Shown piece after piece: positions 6,357 to 13,681 of a stretch of 24,124 bases of DNA. The stretch spans positions 1-24,124 of the forward strand of contig DATMDR010000090.1 in assembly GCA_035557635.1 (NCBI GenBank), in the 5' to 3' direction. How positions within the stretch are numbered: the first letter of the stretch is position 1; each line of letters begins with the position of its first letter. The DNA comes from VRUE01 sp035557635 (GTDB lineage Bacteria; Actinomycetota; Thermoleophilia; Solirubrobacterales; 70-9). The position numbers were made by a program, and so were the translations under genes. A model generated the notes under the pieces. It had not been told where the DNA came from. It made no database searches and saw only the letters and a list, made by a program, of their open reading frames with translations.

Positions 6357-6988
6357 AGCAGCTCGACGTGGAGAGTCGTCGCGCCGCCGCGGCCCAGTGC
6401 TGCGGCGACCAGCTCCAGCGGCACGGCTACTAGTAGGACCGGGATCGCGACCACGACGTTGATCACGGCGTCGAGACGGCGCTGCCAGGGTCGCTCGGCG
6501 GGCACGCCGGCGCCCCGGCCGAGGGCCGCGAGGGCGACGTTGCGGCCGAAGGTGAAGCCGTTGAGGATGGTCTGCCACATCGTCGCGACGGCGGCGCCTG
6601 GAGACCAGCGCGCGGCGGTCACCACCTGGTCGCGGTTGGCGACGAGGCGACGCACGGCCTCGGTCGTGAACAGGTAGCGGCGCCCGGGCTCGAGCCCGGC
6701 CCAGCCGGCGCCGCCGAACCAGGCCGAGAAGCCGTTGCGGTCGGCGATTCGCAGCGTGTCCACATCGCGCAGGCTGTCCAGCTCCGCCAGGGCCTCATCC
6801 GTCGCACCGGGGGCACCGACGACGCCGAGGCCGCAGCTCTCGCACCGCTTCGTCGCTCCGGCCAGGCCAGGACGGGCGTCGATCCAGCCGAACAGCGGCT
6901 CGCCGCAGGCGGGGCAGGGCGGATTCTCCGGTCCCGCACCGGCCTCCAGCGGGACGACCGGCGTCTGTCTCGTGCGGCTCACAGGCAT
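6353..6988 (-). CDS. Zinc-ribbon protein with C-terminal membrane segment, function unknown
   Basis: The product is 211 residues from the ATG at 6988. Near residues 24-56 a CPACG...RCESCG pair forms a probable zinc ribbon. The middle (LEPGRRYLFTTEAVRRLV, then MWQTILNGFTFGRN) resembles, to my eye, the C-terminal part of some actinobacterial SAM-dependent methyltransferases. The SAM-binding Rossmann core is missing, so an enzymatic role should not be assumed. A hydrophobic stretch (VINVVVAIPVLLVAVPLELVAAAL, given here by its ends VINVVV and ELVAAAL) near the C-terminus is likely membrane-embedded. An in-frame ATG at 7063 is possible, but it lies upstream of the TACGCT box (7031-7026), so 6988 is preferred. 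The gene is convergent and stop-overlapping with the small gene on the left. Confidence 0.6.
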   Translation of the reverse strand: MPVSRTRQTPVVPLEAGAGPENPPCPACGEPLFGWIDARPGLAGATKRCESCGLGVVGAPGATDEALAELDSLRDVDTLRIADRNGFSAWFGGAGWAGLEPGRRYLFTTEAVRRLVANRDQVVTAARWSPGAAVATMWQTILNGFTFGRNVALAALGRGAGVPAERPWQRRLDAVINVVVAIPVLLVAVPLELVAAALGRGGATTLHVELL

Positions 6989-7024
6989 AGTCTTGCGTTC
7001 GCTCGCTCTGCGCTCATGGGCCGG

Positions 7025-7031
7025 TAGCGTA
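7025..7031. promoter_or_regulatory. Symmetric -10 box TAGCGTA serving both directions
   Basis: TAGCGTA reads TAGCGT on the plus strand and TACGCT on the minus strand, both fitting TANNNT. Leftward it would start a transcript with roughly a 30-base leader for the zinc-ribbon gene. Rightward it would start a transcript near 7037-7038, about 160 bases before the CBS-domain gene, with a leader containing a perfect hairpin. Confidence 0.4.
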
Positions 7032-7118
7032 CGCGCCGTGCGGTTAGGACGAACCGGTGTCATGATGCCCGCGCGCGCTTGGCGGCGGCGGACGCGGCGC
7101 GATGCTGCGTCCTCAGTC

Positions 7119-7143
7119 GGTCAGGTAGCGCTGCTACCTGACC
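7119..7143. repeat. Perfect 11-bp inverted repeat with 3-base loop in the leader of the CBS gene
   Basis: GGTCAGGTAGC and its exact reverse complement GCTACCTGACC flank the trinucleotide GCT. It lies 54 bases before the CBS-gene ATG and has no downstream T-run, so it does not look like an intrinsic terminator. It could be a transcription-factor operator or an RNA hairpin in the 5' leader. The 209-base gap 6989-7197 holds this, the symmetric -10 box, and nothing else I can support. Confidence 0.55.
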
Positions 7144-7197
7144 TCCCTGCGTCCTTGCCTCGCTTGGTCCGGCGCTCGCCAATCACGCACGCTCCTC

Positions 7198-7650
7198 ATG
7201 ACACCGATTCTTAGCGAGATCATGACCGCCGGCGTCGTCACCGCCTCGCCGGACGCCAGCGCCCTCTCGACGGCGCGGTTGATGCGCGACCACCGGGTTG
7301 GCTCGGTGGTCATCGTCGATCCGGGCGGCGCGCCGGTGGCGGTGGTCACCGACCGTGACCTCGCCGTGCGGGTCTTCGCCGAGGGCGTCGACCCCGAGTC
7401 GCCGGTCGGCGAGCACGCCTCGCGCCCGCTGGTCTGCGGCGAGCCGGCGATGGAGCTGAACGAGGCCGCGGCATTGATGGTCCAGCACCGGGTGCGCCGC
7501 CTCCCGGTCGTCGACGGCGAGCGCCTGGCCGGGATCGTCACCCTCGACGACGTCGCCGTGCGGTCCGGCAACCTCGAGGCGGCGCAGCGGATGACGGCCG
7601 ACGTGATCGAAGGCGCCCTGCCGCAGTTCTACTTCCGCGAGCGCGGCTAG
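7198..7650 (+). CDS. Tandem CBS-domain protein
   Basis: The product is 150 residues consisting of almost only a CBS pair: first repeat about residues 8-60 (IMTAGVVTASPDASALSTARLM then VGSVVIVD and PVAVVTDRDLA) and second about 68-125 (ASRPLVC then VRRLPVVDGERLAGIVTLDDVA). CBS pairs bind adenine nucleotides and act as energy sensors or regulators of partner proteins. With no attached effector domain the partner is unknown. The ATG at 7198 includes the usual ILSEIMT lead-in; an ATG at 7222 is a shorter option. No Shine-Dalgarno is evident. A membrane-protein gene follows 13 bases downstream and is probably co-transcribed. Confidence 0.88.
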   Translation: MTPILSEIMTAGVVTASPDASALSTARLMRDHRVGSVVIVDPGGAPVAVVTDRDLAVRVFAEGVDPESPVGEHASRPLVCGEPAMELNEAAALMVQHRVRRLPVVDGERLAGIVTLDDVAVRSGNLEAAQRMTADVIEGALPQFYFRERG

Positions 7651-7663
7651 GGTCCGGACACCC

Positions 7664-8623
7664 ATGGAGGCTTCGATCGGCAGGGAGGAGGTTCTCGGCA
7701 GGGAGCAGCGCTGGTCGCTGCCGGTCGCGCTGATGACTCTGGCCGCGATCGCCATGCTGATCGCCTCGGCGATCGTGATCGGGCCGGTCAACGGCGACGG
7801 CGACGCCGAGATCCTCAGGGCCGCGCACGAGCACAGCTCCGCCGTCACCCTCTCCAGCGTCCTCCAGGCCGCCGCCTTCATCCTCCTGGTGGCGCCGCTC
7901 GTCTACCTCTTCCGCGCCGCCCAGGCGCGCAGCCCGAAGGTGCGCGGGCAGCTGATCGGCCTCGTCGTCGCCGCGCCCCTGTTCCTCGCGGTCGCCTCGG
8001 TGCTGAACGCGGTCGCCACCGACCAGGCGGCCTCCGACTTCGTCGCCGGCAAAGCGAGCGCTGACCTCAGCATTAGCGAAGCGAAAGCCGACTGCCGCGA
8101 GGAACGCCGCGACGACCCCGATGGGTTCCGCGACGAGTACGGCGCCCCGGGCGAGCCCGAAGGGGGCGTTCTGCGCTGCGCCGAGGACACCGTCACCGAC
8201 GACGCGGCGACGAACGCGATCGCCGACGCGTCGACCCGCGATACGGCGACCGGCTTCGGCCTCGGTGGACGCCTTGGCCTCGCCTTCACCCTCCTCTACA
8301 CCTGTCTTTGGGCGATGCGGACGGGTCTGCTCAGCCGTTTCTGGGGCTCGCTCGGGATGGCCCTCGGCGCCGCCGCCCTGCTCCTCCTGATCCAGTTCAC
8401 GCTGATCTTCTTCCTCTACTTCGCCCTACTAGCCGCCGGCTGGATCCCCGGCGGCCGCCCCCCCGCCTGGGCAGCAGGAGAAGCCGTCCCCTGGCCATCT
8501 CCAGGAGAGAAAGCGGCTTCAGAACTAGAAGCGCCTGGCGAATCGTCCGAGCCTGGCGAGCCGCCCAACCCTGACGGCGATAGCGAAGAACTCCGCAAAC
8601 GCAAGCAGCGCGAAGACCAATAG
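7664..8623 (+). CDS. Multi-pass membrane protein with disordered C-terminal tail, function unknown
   Basis: The product is 319 residues. Hydrophobic segments lie at about residues 18-41, 62-83, 96-117, 199-222 and 227-255. Between the third and fourth is a charged extramembrane region (about 118-195) with two cysteines (ADCREERRD and LRCAEDT) that could pair outside the cell. The last 60 residues are rich in Pro, Glu, Gly and Ser and end in a basic/acidic run (ELRKRKQRED), so they are probably disordered. I do not recognise a named family. It lies 13 bases after the CBS-domain gene, which suggests the two work or are regulated together. The start ATG has no strong ribosome site. Confidence 0.65.
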   Translation: MEASIGREEVLGREQRWSLPVALMTLAAIAMLIASAIVIGPVNGDGDAEILRAAHEHSSAVTLSSVLQAAAFILLVAPLVYLFRAAQARSPKVRGQLIGLVVAAPLFLAVASVLNAVATDQAASDFVAGKASADLSISEAKADCREERRDDPDGFRDEYGAPGEPEGGVLRCAEDTVTDDAATNAIADASTRDTATGFGLGGRLGLAFTLLYTCLWAMRTGLLSRFWGSLGMALGAAALLLLIQFTLIFFLYFALLAAGWIPGGRPPAWAAGEAVPWPSPGEKAASELEAPGESSEPGEPPNPDGDSEELRKRKQREDQ

Positions 8624-8654
8624 CTCTCGCGAGCCGGATCTAGGCGCGCTGTCA

Positions 8655-8768
8655 TAGGCCAGCCCCAGTAGGGGTGAAGCGGCTTGTACTTTTTTGCCCA
8701 CCAGCAATCTCGGACGGCCAACCCGCTCTGCAAAAAAGTTGAGCGAAACCCCTGCTGGGGCTGGCCTA
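8655..8768. repeat. 114-base inverted-repeat element between convergent genes (REPIN-like or bidirectional terminator)
   Basis: Outer arms 8655-8675 and 8748-8768 are complementary at 20 of 21 bases (the core reads GGCCAGCCCCAG then GGGGT). Inner arms ACTTTTTTGC at 8688-8697 and its exact complement at 8730-8739 are also paired, but the outer-to-inner spacers differ (12 and 8 bases). Each outer arm contains a small hairpin (CCCC-AGYA-GGGG) followed 9-13 bases on by six T residues when read inward. The element fills the 147-base gap between the stop of the membrane-protein gene and the stop of thyX, ending two bases from the latter. Two readings fit: a bidirectional terminator, or a pair of inverted mobile REP-like units. 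Confidence 0.7.
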
Positions 8769-8770
8769 CC

Positions 8771-9715
8771 TCAGACCGCTGCGATTTCCGTCGCCGCCGC
8801 CAGCGGATTCGCCTCGCCAGCAATCGTCTTCCGGTAAGGCAGCCAGCCGCGAAAGTTCCCGCTCCACTCGCCCTTCTCCAGCTCCTGCTTGGTGAGTGGA
8901 CGCGCCGGGTGCTCCATCGGAGACATGTGGCCGCTCTCGATCAGGCGGTCGTGAAGGCCGATGTCCGCCTGCAGGTCCCTCGTGCCGGAGTGGGTCAGGT
9001 AGCTGACCCGGGCGCAGCGCCCGGCGGAGATCTTGATCAAGTCCTGTTCTGAGGCCTCGCCTCGATCCGCATCGCGGACGAGCGGCAGGTGCCACTCGTC
9101 CCAGTCCAGGTCGACCGGATCGGAGCCGGCGACGGCGTCACGCATCATCGCCGCGATCAGCTTGATCTCCGGTTGCGCGTCGGGGTGGCAGCGCAGGTTC
9201 CAGAAGTTCTCCCACTCGGTCGCGGTGACGATCACCGTGTGCCACATGAAGGGCTCGAGCAGGCGATTCGCGACCTGCTTGTGCACGTTCAGCCACTCGC
9301 TCGGCCGCTCACCCGCTTTGATGCTTGCCTCGACCTGCTCCAGGTAGCCGAGCAGGTCGGTTTGCGCTCGCACCTCGTCGGGGCTGGTGACGAGCCCGAG
9401 GACGTGGCGCACAGCTGCGTCGCGAGCCTGGAGCCACTCGCGTTCCGCGGCGCGGTTCGCCTCGCCGGTGAGCGCCGGCCCCGCCTGCATGCCGGGCTGG
9501 TTGGAGCCGAACTCGATCGGCACGTAGGGCTGCTCGAGCACCCTGCGAACCTGCTTGACGATCGGAATCGCGCGGGAGCTCGCCGAGTTGCGCGAGAAGA
9601 CGCGATGTGTATTGAACTCGGCGAGGATGAAGCGCGGGAAGGTGGTCTCGAGCGTCGTCAGCCGGTAGCCCGCGGGCGAGCGCGAATCGGCAAGGATCTC
9701 AACGTCGAAGCTCAT
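8771..9715 (-). CDS. thyX: Flavin-dependent thymidylate synthase, divergent (phage-like) ThyX
   Basis: The product is 314 residues. ThyX makes dTMP from dUMP using methylene-tetrahydrofolate, FAD and NADPH. The ThyX signature RHRxxSxNxxSxRY appears here as THRVFSRNSASSRA (residues 36-49), keeping His37, Arg38, Ser41, Asn43, Ser46 and Arg48 but with Thr for the first Arg and Ala for the Tyr. This variant, with FNTHRVFSRN and a closing GNFRGWLPYRKT, is in my memory the form seen in phage-like and some actinobacterial ThyX proteins, which are longer than classical ThyX (about 220-250). Homotetramer formation is expected. The start ATG at 9715 gives a complete N-terminus. It is divergent from the diguanylate cyclase gene. 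Confidence 0.88.
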   Translation of the reverse strand: MSFDVEILADSRSPAGYRLTTLETTFPRFILAEFNTHRVFSRNSASSRAIPIVKQVRRVLEQPYVPIEFGSNQPGMQAGPALTGEANRAAEREWLQARDAAVRHVLGLVTSPDEVRAQTDLLGYLEQVEASIKAGERPSEWLNVHKQVANRLLEPFMWHTVIVTATEWENFWNLRCHPDAQPEIKLIAAMMRDAVAGSDPVDLDWDEWHLPLVRDADRGEASEQDLIKISAGRCARVSYLTHSGTRDLQADIGLHDRLIESGHMSPMEHPARPLTKQELEKGEWSGNFRGWLPYRKTIAGEANPLAAATEIAAV

Positions 9716-9844
9716 GGCTCATGCCAATCTGCCACCAGCCCTGGACAGAAAAGTATTGATCCGATTCCCCAAAATGCAGCGCATCAATCCTCCGGACGCT
9801 TGTTTGATTAGCTAGTCCACTCTCCCACGCCATAGATCGGTGAC
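9716..9844. promoter_or_regulatory. AT-richer divergent control region between thyX and the diguanylate cyclase gene
   Basis: This 129-base gap is visibly more AT-rich than its surroundings. TACTTT on the minus strand (near 9763-9758) is a TANNNT candidate for thyX with a leader of about 35-40 bases. On the plus strand TAGATC ends six bases before the ATG at 9845 and is a weaker match. ATTGAT (9765-9770) and ATCAAT (9783-9788) form a 6-bp dyad that could be an operator. No -35 box could be assigned with confidence. Confidence 0.35.
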
Positions 9845-10549
9845 ATGACGCTCCCCCCCGCTAACCGCCCCGCCGAGCCGCGCGGCATCGGTGCCCGCTT
9901 CCTGCTCGGCGGCCTGGCGGCGATCGGGATCGCGGTCATCGCTCCGCTGACGATCGGCTCCTTCTCCAACGACGAGGCGCTGCTTACGGCGGCGATCGAG
10001 GCGACCTGCATCGTCGTCGTCGGGATCAGCGCCCTGTCCCTCGCCCGCCGGCTCCAGGCAAGCCACGACGAACTCTGGGACCTCTCCCGCCGCGACGAGC
10101 TGACCGGGGTTGGCAACTACCGGGCCCTGCACGAACGGCTCGACGAGGAGGTTGCGCGGCACGCGCGACACCGGCGGGAGTTCTCGCTGGTCCTGATCGA
10201 CCTCGACGGCTTCAAGCAGGTCAACGAGGCACTGGGCCACCTCGAGGGGGACAGGCTGCTGGCCGAGATCGGCGACGCGCTGTGCGACGAGATACGCGGC
10301 GAAGACGCCGTCTTCCGCCAGGGCGGCGATGAGTTCGCGGTGATCGCGCCTGAGACCAACGGCGAAGAGGTCGAGGACGTGGCGGCGCGCCTGCGCACCA
10401 GGGTCCGCGACTGCAGCAGGAACGGGGTGCGCGTCTCCGCCGGCACCGGTTTCGCGATCTTCCCCGGCGACGGACGCACGGTCCACGAGCTGCTCAGCCG
10501 CGCCGACCGCGATCTGCTCGGCGCCAAGCACAACGGCCGCATCGGTTAG
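9845..10549 (+). CDS. Membrane-anchored diguanylate cyclase (GGDEF)
   Basis: The product is 234 residues. Two hydrophobic segments (about 15-38 and 44-66) anchor it, followed directly by a GGDEF domain (about 78-232) with the usual SRRDELTGVGNYRAL entry and LIDLDGFKQVNEALGH metal/substrate segment. The catalytic GGDEF is intact at residues 160-164. The allosteric I-site RxxD (RGED, 151-154) lies exactly five residues before it, so c-di-GMP product inhibition is expected. It makes c-di-GMP from two GTP. No separate sensor domain is present; the two-helix N-terminus with a short external loop may be the input. No EAL domain is seen in the window. Confidence 0.92.
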   Translation: MTLPPANRPAEPRGIGARFLLGGLAAIGIAVIAPLTIGSFSNDEALLTAAIEATCIVVVGISALSLARRLQASHDELWDLSRRDELTGVGNYRALHERLDEEVARHARHRREFSLVLIDLDGFKQVNEALGHLEGDRLLAEIGDALCDEIRGEDAVFRQGGDEFAVIAPETNGEEVEDVAARLRTRVRDCSRNGVRVSAGTGFAIFPGDGRTVHELLSRADRDLLGAKHNGRIG

Positions 10550-10572
10550 CCGCTTCGCGGGGGACCCGTGGC

Positions 10573-10926
10573 TCAGCGAGGAGCCGGCGGCGCCGCCATC
10601 AGCTCGACCCGGTGGCCGCCGGGAGAGATCGCCAGGGCCCGCGGCTCCCCCCAGTGTTCGCGCCGCGGTTCGACCTCGAAGCCGCTCTCGCGCAGTCGCT
10701 CTACGGCCGCGTCGAAATCGGTCGCGACCACCGCGGTGTGGCCGCGACTGGGAACGGCCGGCGACTCGGTCGGCATCAGGTGCACCTGCGTCCCGCTGCG
10801 TTCGAGCCAGGTGAACTCCGTCAGCGACGGCGGCGGCGGGACCTCGGCGAAGCCGAGCAGCTGCCAGAACTCGACCGAGCGCTCGATCTCGGCGGGCGCG
10901 ACCTCGATCCCGACGTGATGCAGCAT
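10573..10926 (-). CDS. VOC (glyoxalase/bleomycin-resistance fold) family protein
   Basis: The product is 117 residues, a single VOC unit made of two beta-alpha-beta-beta-beta modules: HHVGIEVAPAEIERSVEFWQ with LGFAEV at the N-terminus, and HTAVVATDFDAAVERLRESGFEV with SPGGHRVELM at the C-terminus. Candidate metal ligands are an N-terminal His in LHHVGIEV, His in GTQVHLM and Glu in HRVELM. The substrate is unknown; members include glyoxalases, dioxygenases and epimerases. It follows the AEC transporter by 20 bases but also has its own TATCCT box six bases before the ATG. It is convergent with the diguanylate cyclase; the 23-base gap contains only a CCGC-TTC-GCGG mini-hairpin. Confidence 0.85.
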   Translation of the reverse strand: MLHHVGIEVAPAEIERSVEFWQLLGFAEVPPPPSLTEFTWLERSGTQVHLMPTESPAVPSRGHTAVVATDFDAAVERLRESGFEVEPRREHWGEPRALAISPGGHRVELMAAPPAPR

Positions 10927-10932
10927 GCGATC

Positions 10933-10938
10933 AGGATA
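10933..10938 (-). promoter_or_regulatory. Candidate internal leaderless -10 box (TATCCT) of the VOC gene
   Basis: TATCCT on the minus strand fits TANNNT and ends six bases before the ATG at 10926. It lies in the 20-base gap after the AEC transporter, so the VOC gene could be expressed both from the operon and alone. Confidence 0.4.
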
Positions 10939-10946
10939 GGCGCCGG

Positions 10947-11870
10947 CTAGAACAGCAGCGAGGCGAGCGCGACGGTGACGACGATCGCGGTCGACCAGGT
11001 GACCGCCTCGGCGGTGATCTCCATGTCGAGGCCGTAGGCGTGGGCGACGACCATCGAGTTGACACCGGAGGGCATCGCCGCCAGCAGCAGGTAGGGGGCC
11101 GGCAGGTCGATCAGCGGCGCCGCGAACAGGATCAGCAGGCCTGGCGCGACGACCAGCCGCGAGACCACCGCCAGCCCCACCGGCCGGGTCAGCGGTGGTG
11201 GCATCGGCAGCTTGCCTTGTTCGGCGTTCTCGGCCAGGGTCGCGCCGACGGCGAAGAAGCCGATCGGCAGGATCGCGACGATCAGGATCTGCGAGATGTC
11301 GACCAGGACATCGGGGGCGAGCGCGTCCGGGGCCAGCAGCCCGGCGATCGCCGCGTACAGCGGCGGGTTGCGGGTGAAGAAGGCGCGCACCCGCTGGCGC
11401 GGCCCCTGACCCGCCCGCGTCCCGAACGCCGCTCCGACCGCGAAGGCTCCGAGCAGCAGGCAGGGGGCGTTGACGAGCACGTCGTAGAGGACCGCGGTCG
11501 AGAGCTGGTCACGACCGAGCAGCGCCACCGTCAGCGGGTAGCCGAGATAGGCGCTGTTGATCGCGAGCACCGTGCAGATCACCGCGCCGGTCTGGGGGCG
11601 GCTCAAGCCGAGGACCCTGCTCGCCGTCCAGCCGGCCAGCAGCGCGGCAAGCGCGACCGAGACGTTCCCCAGCACCAAGCCGATCCCCTGGGCGACGTCG
11701 ATGCTGCTCGCCGCCAGGTTGAAGAAGACGACCGGCGGGATCAGCACGTAGAGGATCAGCAACAGGGCTTGGCGAGCGGCATTCGCCGCGTCTTCGGGGC
11801 GGCGTCGCTCAGCCCAGACCCCGAACGCGGTCGCGGCGACGATCACGCCTGCTGTCAACAGAACGCCCAT
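10947..11870 (-). CDS. AEC-family (auxin efflux carrier-like) transporter
   Basis: The product is 307 residues with about ten hydrophobic segments and the two-bundle pattern of the AEC family. N-terminal LILYVLIPPVVFFNLA and central INSAYLGYPL match the first bundle. C-terminal LAAMPSGVNSMVVAHAYGLD followed by EAVTWSTAIV is the conserved crossover and final helix. Bacterial members export or import small carboxylates (such as malate or malonate), and the substrate here is not predictable. An AAAGGGTGG ribosome site lies about five bases before the ATG. It sits between the acyl-CoA ligase (34-base gap) and the VOC gene (20-base gap), so the three look like one leftward operon, perhaps linked to organic-acid or fatty-acid use. 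Confidence 0.88.
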   Translation of the reverse strand: MGVLLTAGVIVAATAFGVWAERRRPEDAANAARQALLLILYVLIPPVVFFNLAASSIDVAQGIGLVLGNVSVALAALLAGWTASRVLGLSRPQTGAVICTVLAINSAYLGYPLTVALLGRDQLSTAVLYDVLVNAPCLLLGAFAVGAAFGTRAGQGPRQRVRAFFTRNPPLYAAIAGLLAPDALAPDVLVDISQILIVAILPIGFFAVGATLAENAEQGKLPMPPPLTRPVGLAVVSRLVVAPGLLILFAAPLIDLPAPYLLLAAMPSGVNSMVVAHAYGLDMEITAEAVTWSTAIVVTVALASLLF

Positions 11871-11904
11871 CGCGCCACCCTTTCAGGTCGCCGATGAGCG
11901 GGCG

Positions 11905-13659
11905 TTACCCGTAAAGCGCCTCGATCTCCGCTTCGTACTTGCGCTCGATCGGCCGCCGCTTCAGCTTCATCGTCGGCGTCAGCTCCTCGCCGCCGGGCGC
12001 CCATTCGACCGCCAGGACCTCGTAGCGCTTGATCTGCTCGACCCGGGAGAGGCGTGCGTTCGCCTCCTCCACGGCCTGCTCGATCTCGGCGACGATGGCA
12101 GGGTCCTCCGCGGAGGCGCCGCGGGCCGCGAGCGTTTCGGGATCGAGCGTGATCAGCGCGACGTTGTAGGGGCGGCGGTCGCCGATCGCCACCGCCTGGG
12201 CGACCAGGGTCGAGGCCGCCTTCAGCTTCGCCTCGATGTTTGCGGGGGACATGTTCTTGCCCGCCGCGTTGATGATCAGCTCCTTCTTGCGGTCGACGAT
12301 CTTGAGATAACCCGCCTCGTCGAATTCGCCGACGTCCCCGCTCAGCAGCCAGCCGTCCTCGGTAAACGTCTCCGCCGTCTTCTCGGGCATGTTGCGGTAG
12401 CCCTTCATCACGATCGGGCCGCGCACCATCACCTCACCGTCCTCGGCGAGTTTCACTTCGACGCCGGGCACCGGCGGTCCCACCGTGCCCACCCGGACTT
12501 TGCCGACCGGGTTCAGCGTCGCCACCGCGCAGGTCTCCGACATTCCCCACAACTCGCAGATCTCGATCCCCATCGCGAGGAAGAACTCGAGCACCTCCGG
12601 CGGGGTGGGCGCGGCGCCGACCGCGAACCATTCCACCTCGTCGAGGCCGAGCATTCCCCTGATTCCCGAGAAGACCAGCTCGTCGGCGCGATCCCATTCG
12701 GCCTGCAGCTCGTCGGGGATCTCGCCCTCCATGTAGGCGGCGACGCGGCGGCGGCCGATCTCCATCGCCCACTCGGCCGCTTTGCGCTTCTCCTCGTCCT
12801 GCTCCGCCGCCATCGCCGTCTCCAGCGCCGCCTTGAGCTTTTCCCAGATCCGCGGCACGCCTCCCCAGAGGGTCGGCTTGACCTCGATCGAGTAGGCGAC
12901 CATCGCGCGCGGGTCGGGGCAGCAGTGGACGCAGGTGCCGTAGATCATCTGGCCGTAGAGCTGCGCCCAGCGGTCGGCGATGTGGGCACTGGGCAGGAAG
13001 GAGATGCTGCGGCCGCCGGTGTTGGCGGTGTGCACGCCGTCGCATGCTCGCCACTCGCTCATCATGTTGCCGTGCGTCAGCTGCACGCCCTTGGGCGGGC
13101 CGGTTGTGCCCGAGGTGTAGATCAGGCAGAGCACGTCGTCGGGCTCGACCGCCCGCCAGGCCGCCTCGAAGTCGAAATCCGGGTCGCCCATCTGCTCCAG
13201 CTCAGCGAGCGAGGTCGTCCCCTCCGGGGCCTCGCCGTCGATCACCACAACGTGCTCGAGACTGTCGACCCGCTCTCGCGCCGCCAGCACGCTGTCGAGG
13301 AAGGCCTGCTCGGTGATCAGCACCCGGTTCTCCGCGTCGGCGACGACGTACTCGATCTGCTCCGGGGAGGAGGTGTTGTAGAGCGAGAAGCACGTTGCCC
13401 CAAGATGCATCGCCGCGCAGTCGGTCAGGTGCAGCGCGGGACGGTTCACCAGCATGAAGCCCACTGTGTCGCCACGTCCCACGCCAAGCTTCGCGAACCC
13501 TGCGGCGCGCTTACGCACCACATCTGCGTACTCGGCAAAGCTCGCCTCGTAGTCCGTGTCCTTCAGCCGCAGCGCCGCCTTGTCGCTGTGCTCTTCGGCA
13601 GTGAGCTGGAACGCCTCACACATCGTTTCCGCGGAGAGTGCTCTAGGCCGGCCGCTCAT
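11905..13659 (-). CDS. Long-chain fatty-acid-CoA ligase (AMP-forming), FadD15-like
   Basis: The product is 584 residues, normal for the long-chain acyl-CoA synthetase branch of the ANL superfamily. It activates fatty acids with ATP to acyl-AMP and then acyl-CoA. Motifs are the P-loop YTSGTTGPPKGVQL (181-194), LWGMSETCA (A5), LSGDVGEFDEAGYLKIVDRKKE (A7-A8 hinge, cited by its ends LSGDVGEF and IVDRKKE), and AGKNMSPANIE near the C-terminus. The EEHSDKAALRLKD start and the C-terminal LTPTMKLKRR are typical of this bacterial group. It heads a leftward trio with an AEC transporter and a VOC protein. A TATATG box ends eight bases before the ATG. The start agrees with homolog N-termini as I remember them. 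Confidence 0.92.
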   Translation of the reverse strand: MSGRPRALSAETMCEAFQLTAEEHSDKAALRLKDTDYEASFAEYADVVRKRAAGFAKLGVGRGDTVGFMLVNRPALHLTDCAAMHLGATCFSLYNTSSPEQIEYVVADAENRVLITEQAFLDSVLAARERVDSLEHVVVIDGEAPEGTTSLAELEQMGDPDFDFEAAWRAVEPDDVLCLIYTSGTTGPPKGVQLTHGNMMSEWRACDGVHTANTGGRSISFLPSAHIADRWAQLYGQMIYGTCVHCCPDPRAMVAYSIEVKPTLWGGVPRIWEKLKAALETAMAAEQDEEKRKAAEWAMEIGRRRVAAYMEGEIPDELQAEWDRADELVFSGIRGMLGLDEVEWFAVGAAPTPPEVLEFFLAMGIEICELWGMSETCAVATLNPVGKVRVGTVGPPVPGVEVKLAEDGEVMVRGPIVMKGYRNMPEKTAETFTEDGWLLSGDVGEFDEAGYLKIVDRKKELIINAAGKNMSPANIEAKLKAASTLVAQAVAIGDRRPYNVALITLDPETLAARGASAEDPAIVAEIEQAVEEANARLSRVEQIKRYEVLAVEWAPGGEELTPTMKLKRRPIERKYEAEIEALYG

Positions 13660-13667
13660 CCGCTGAC

Positions 13668-13673
13668 CATATA
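13668..13673 (-). promoter_or_regulatory. Candidate -10 box (TATATG) of the fadD-like gene
   Basis: TATATG on the minus strand ends eight bases before the ATG at 13659, the same spacing as the TATAAT box of the vapBC promoter. It lies just beyond the hairpin after nuoN, so the fadD trio is probably a separate transcription unit from the nuo operon. Confidence 0.4.
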
Positions 13674-13681
13674 GCGCCTCT

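Noticed and set aside
7038..7214. 58-codon GTG ORF upstream of the CBS gene as a protein gene
   Set aside because: The translation is Arg-rich with no recognisable pattern, and it contains the palindrome. It is kept only as a possible leader ORF in the findings, not as a feature.
8730..8768. Integron attC-like site (GTTGAGC motif) in the inverted-repeat element
   Set aside because: Only a single seven-base match to the GTTRRRY core is present, without the paired core sites or an integrase. Chance is more likely.
8684..9052. Plus-strand open frame through the inverted-repeat element into thyX antisense
   Set aside because: It has no promoter or ribosome site, and it overlaps the well-supported thyX on the opposite strand.
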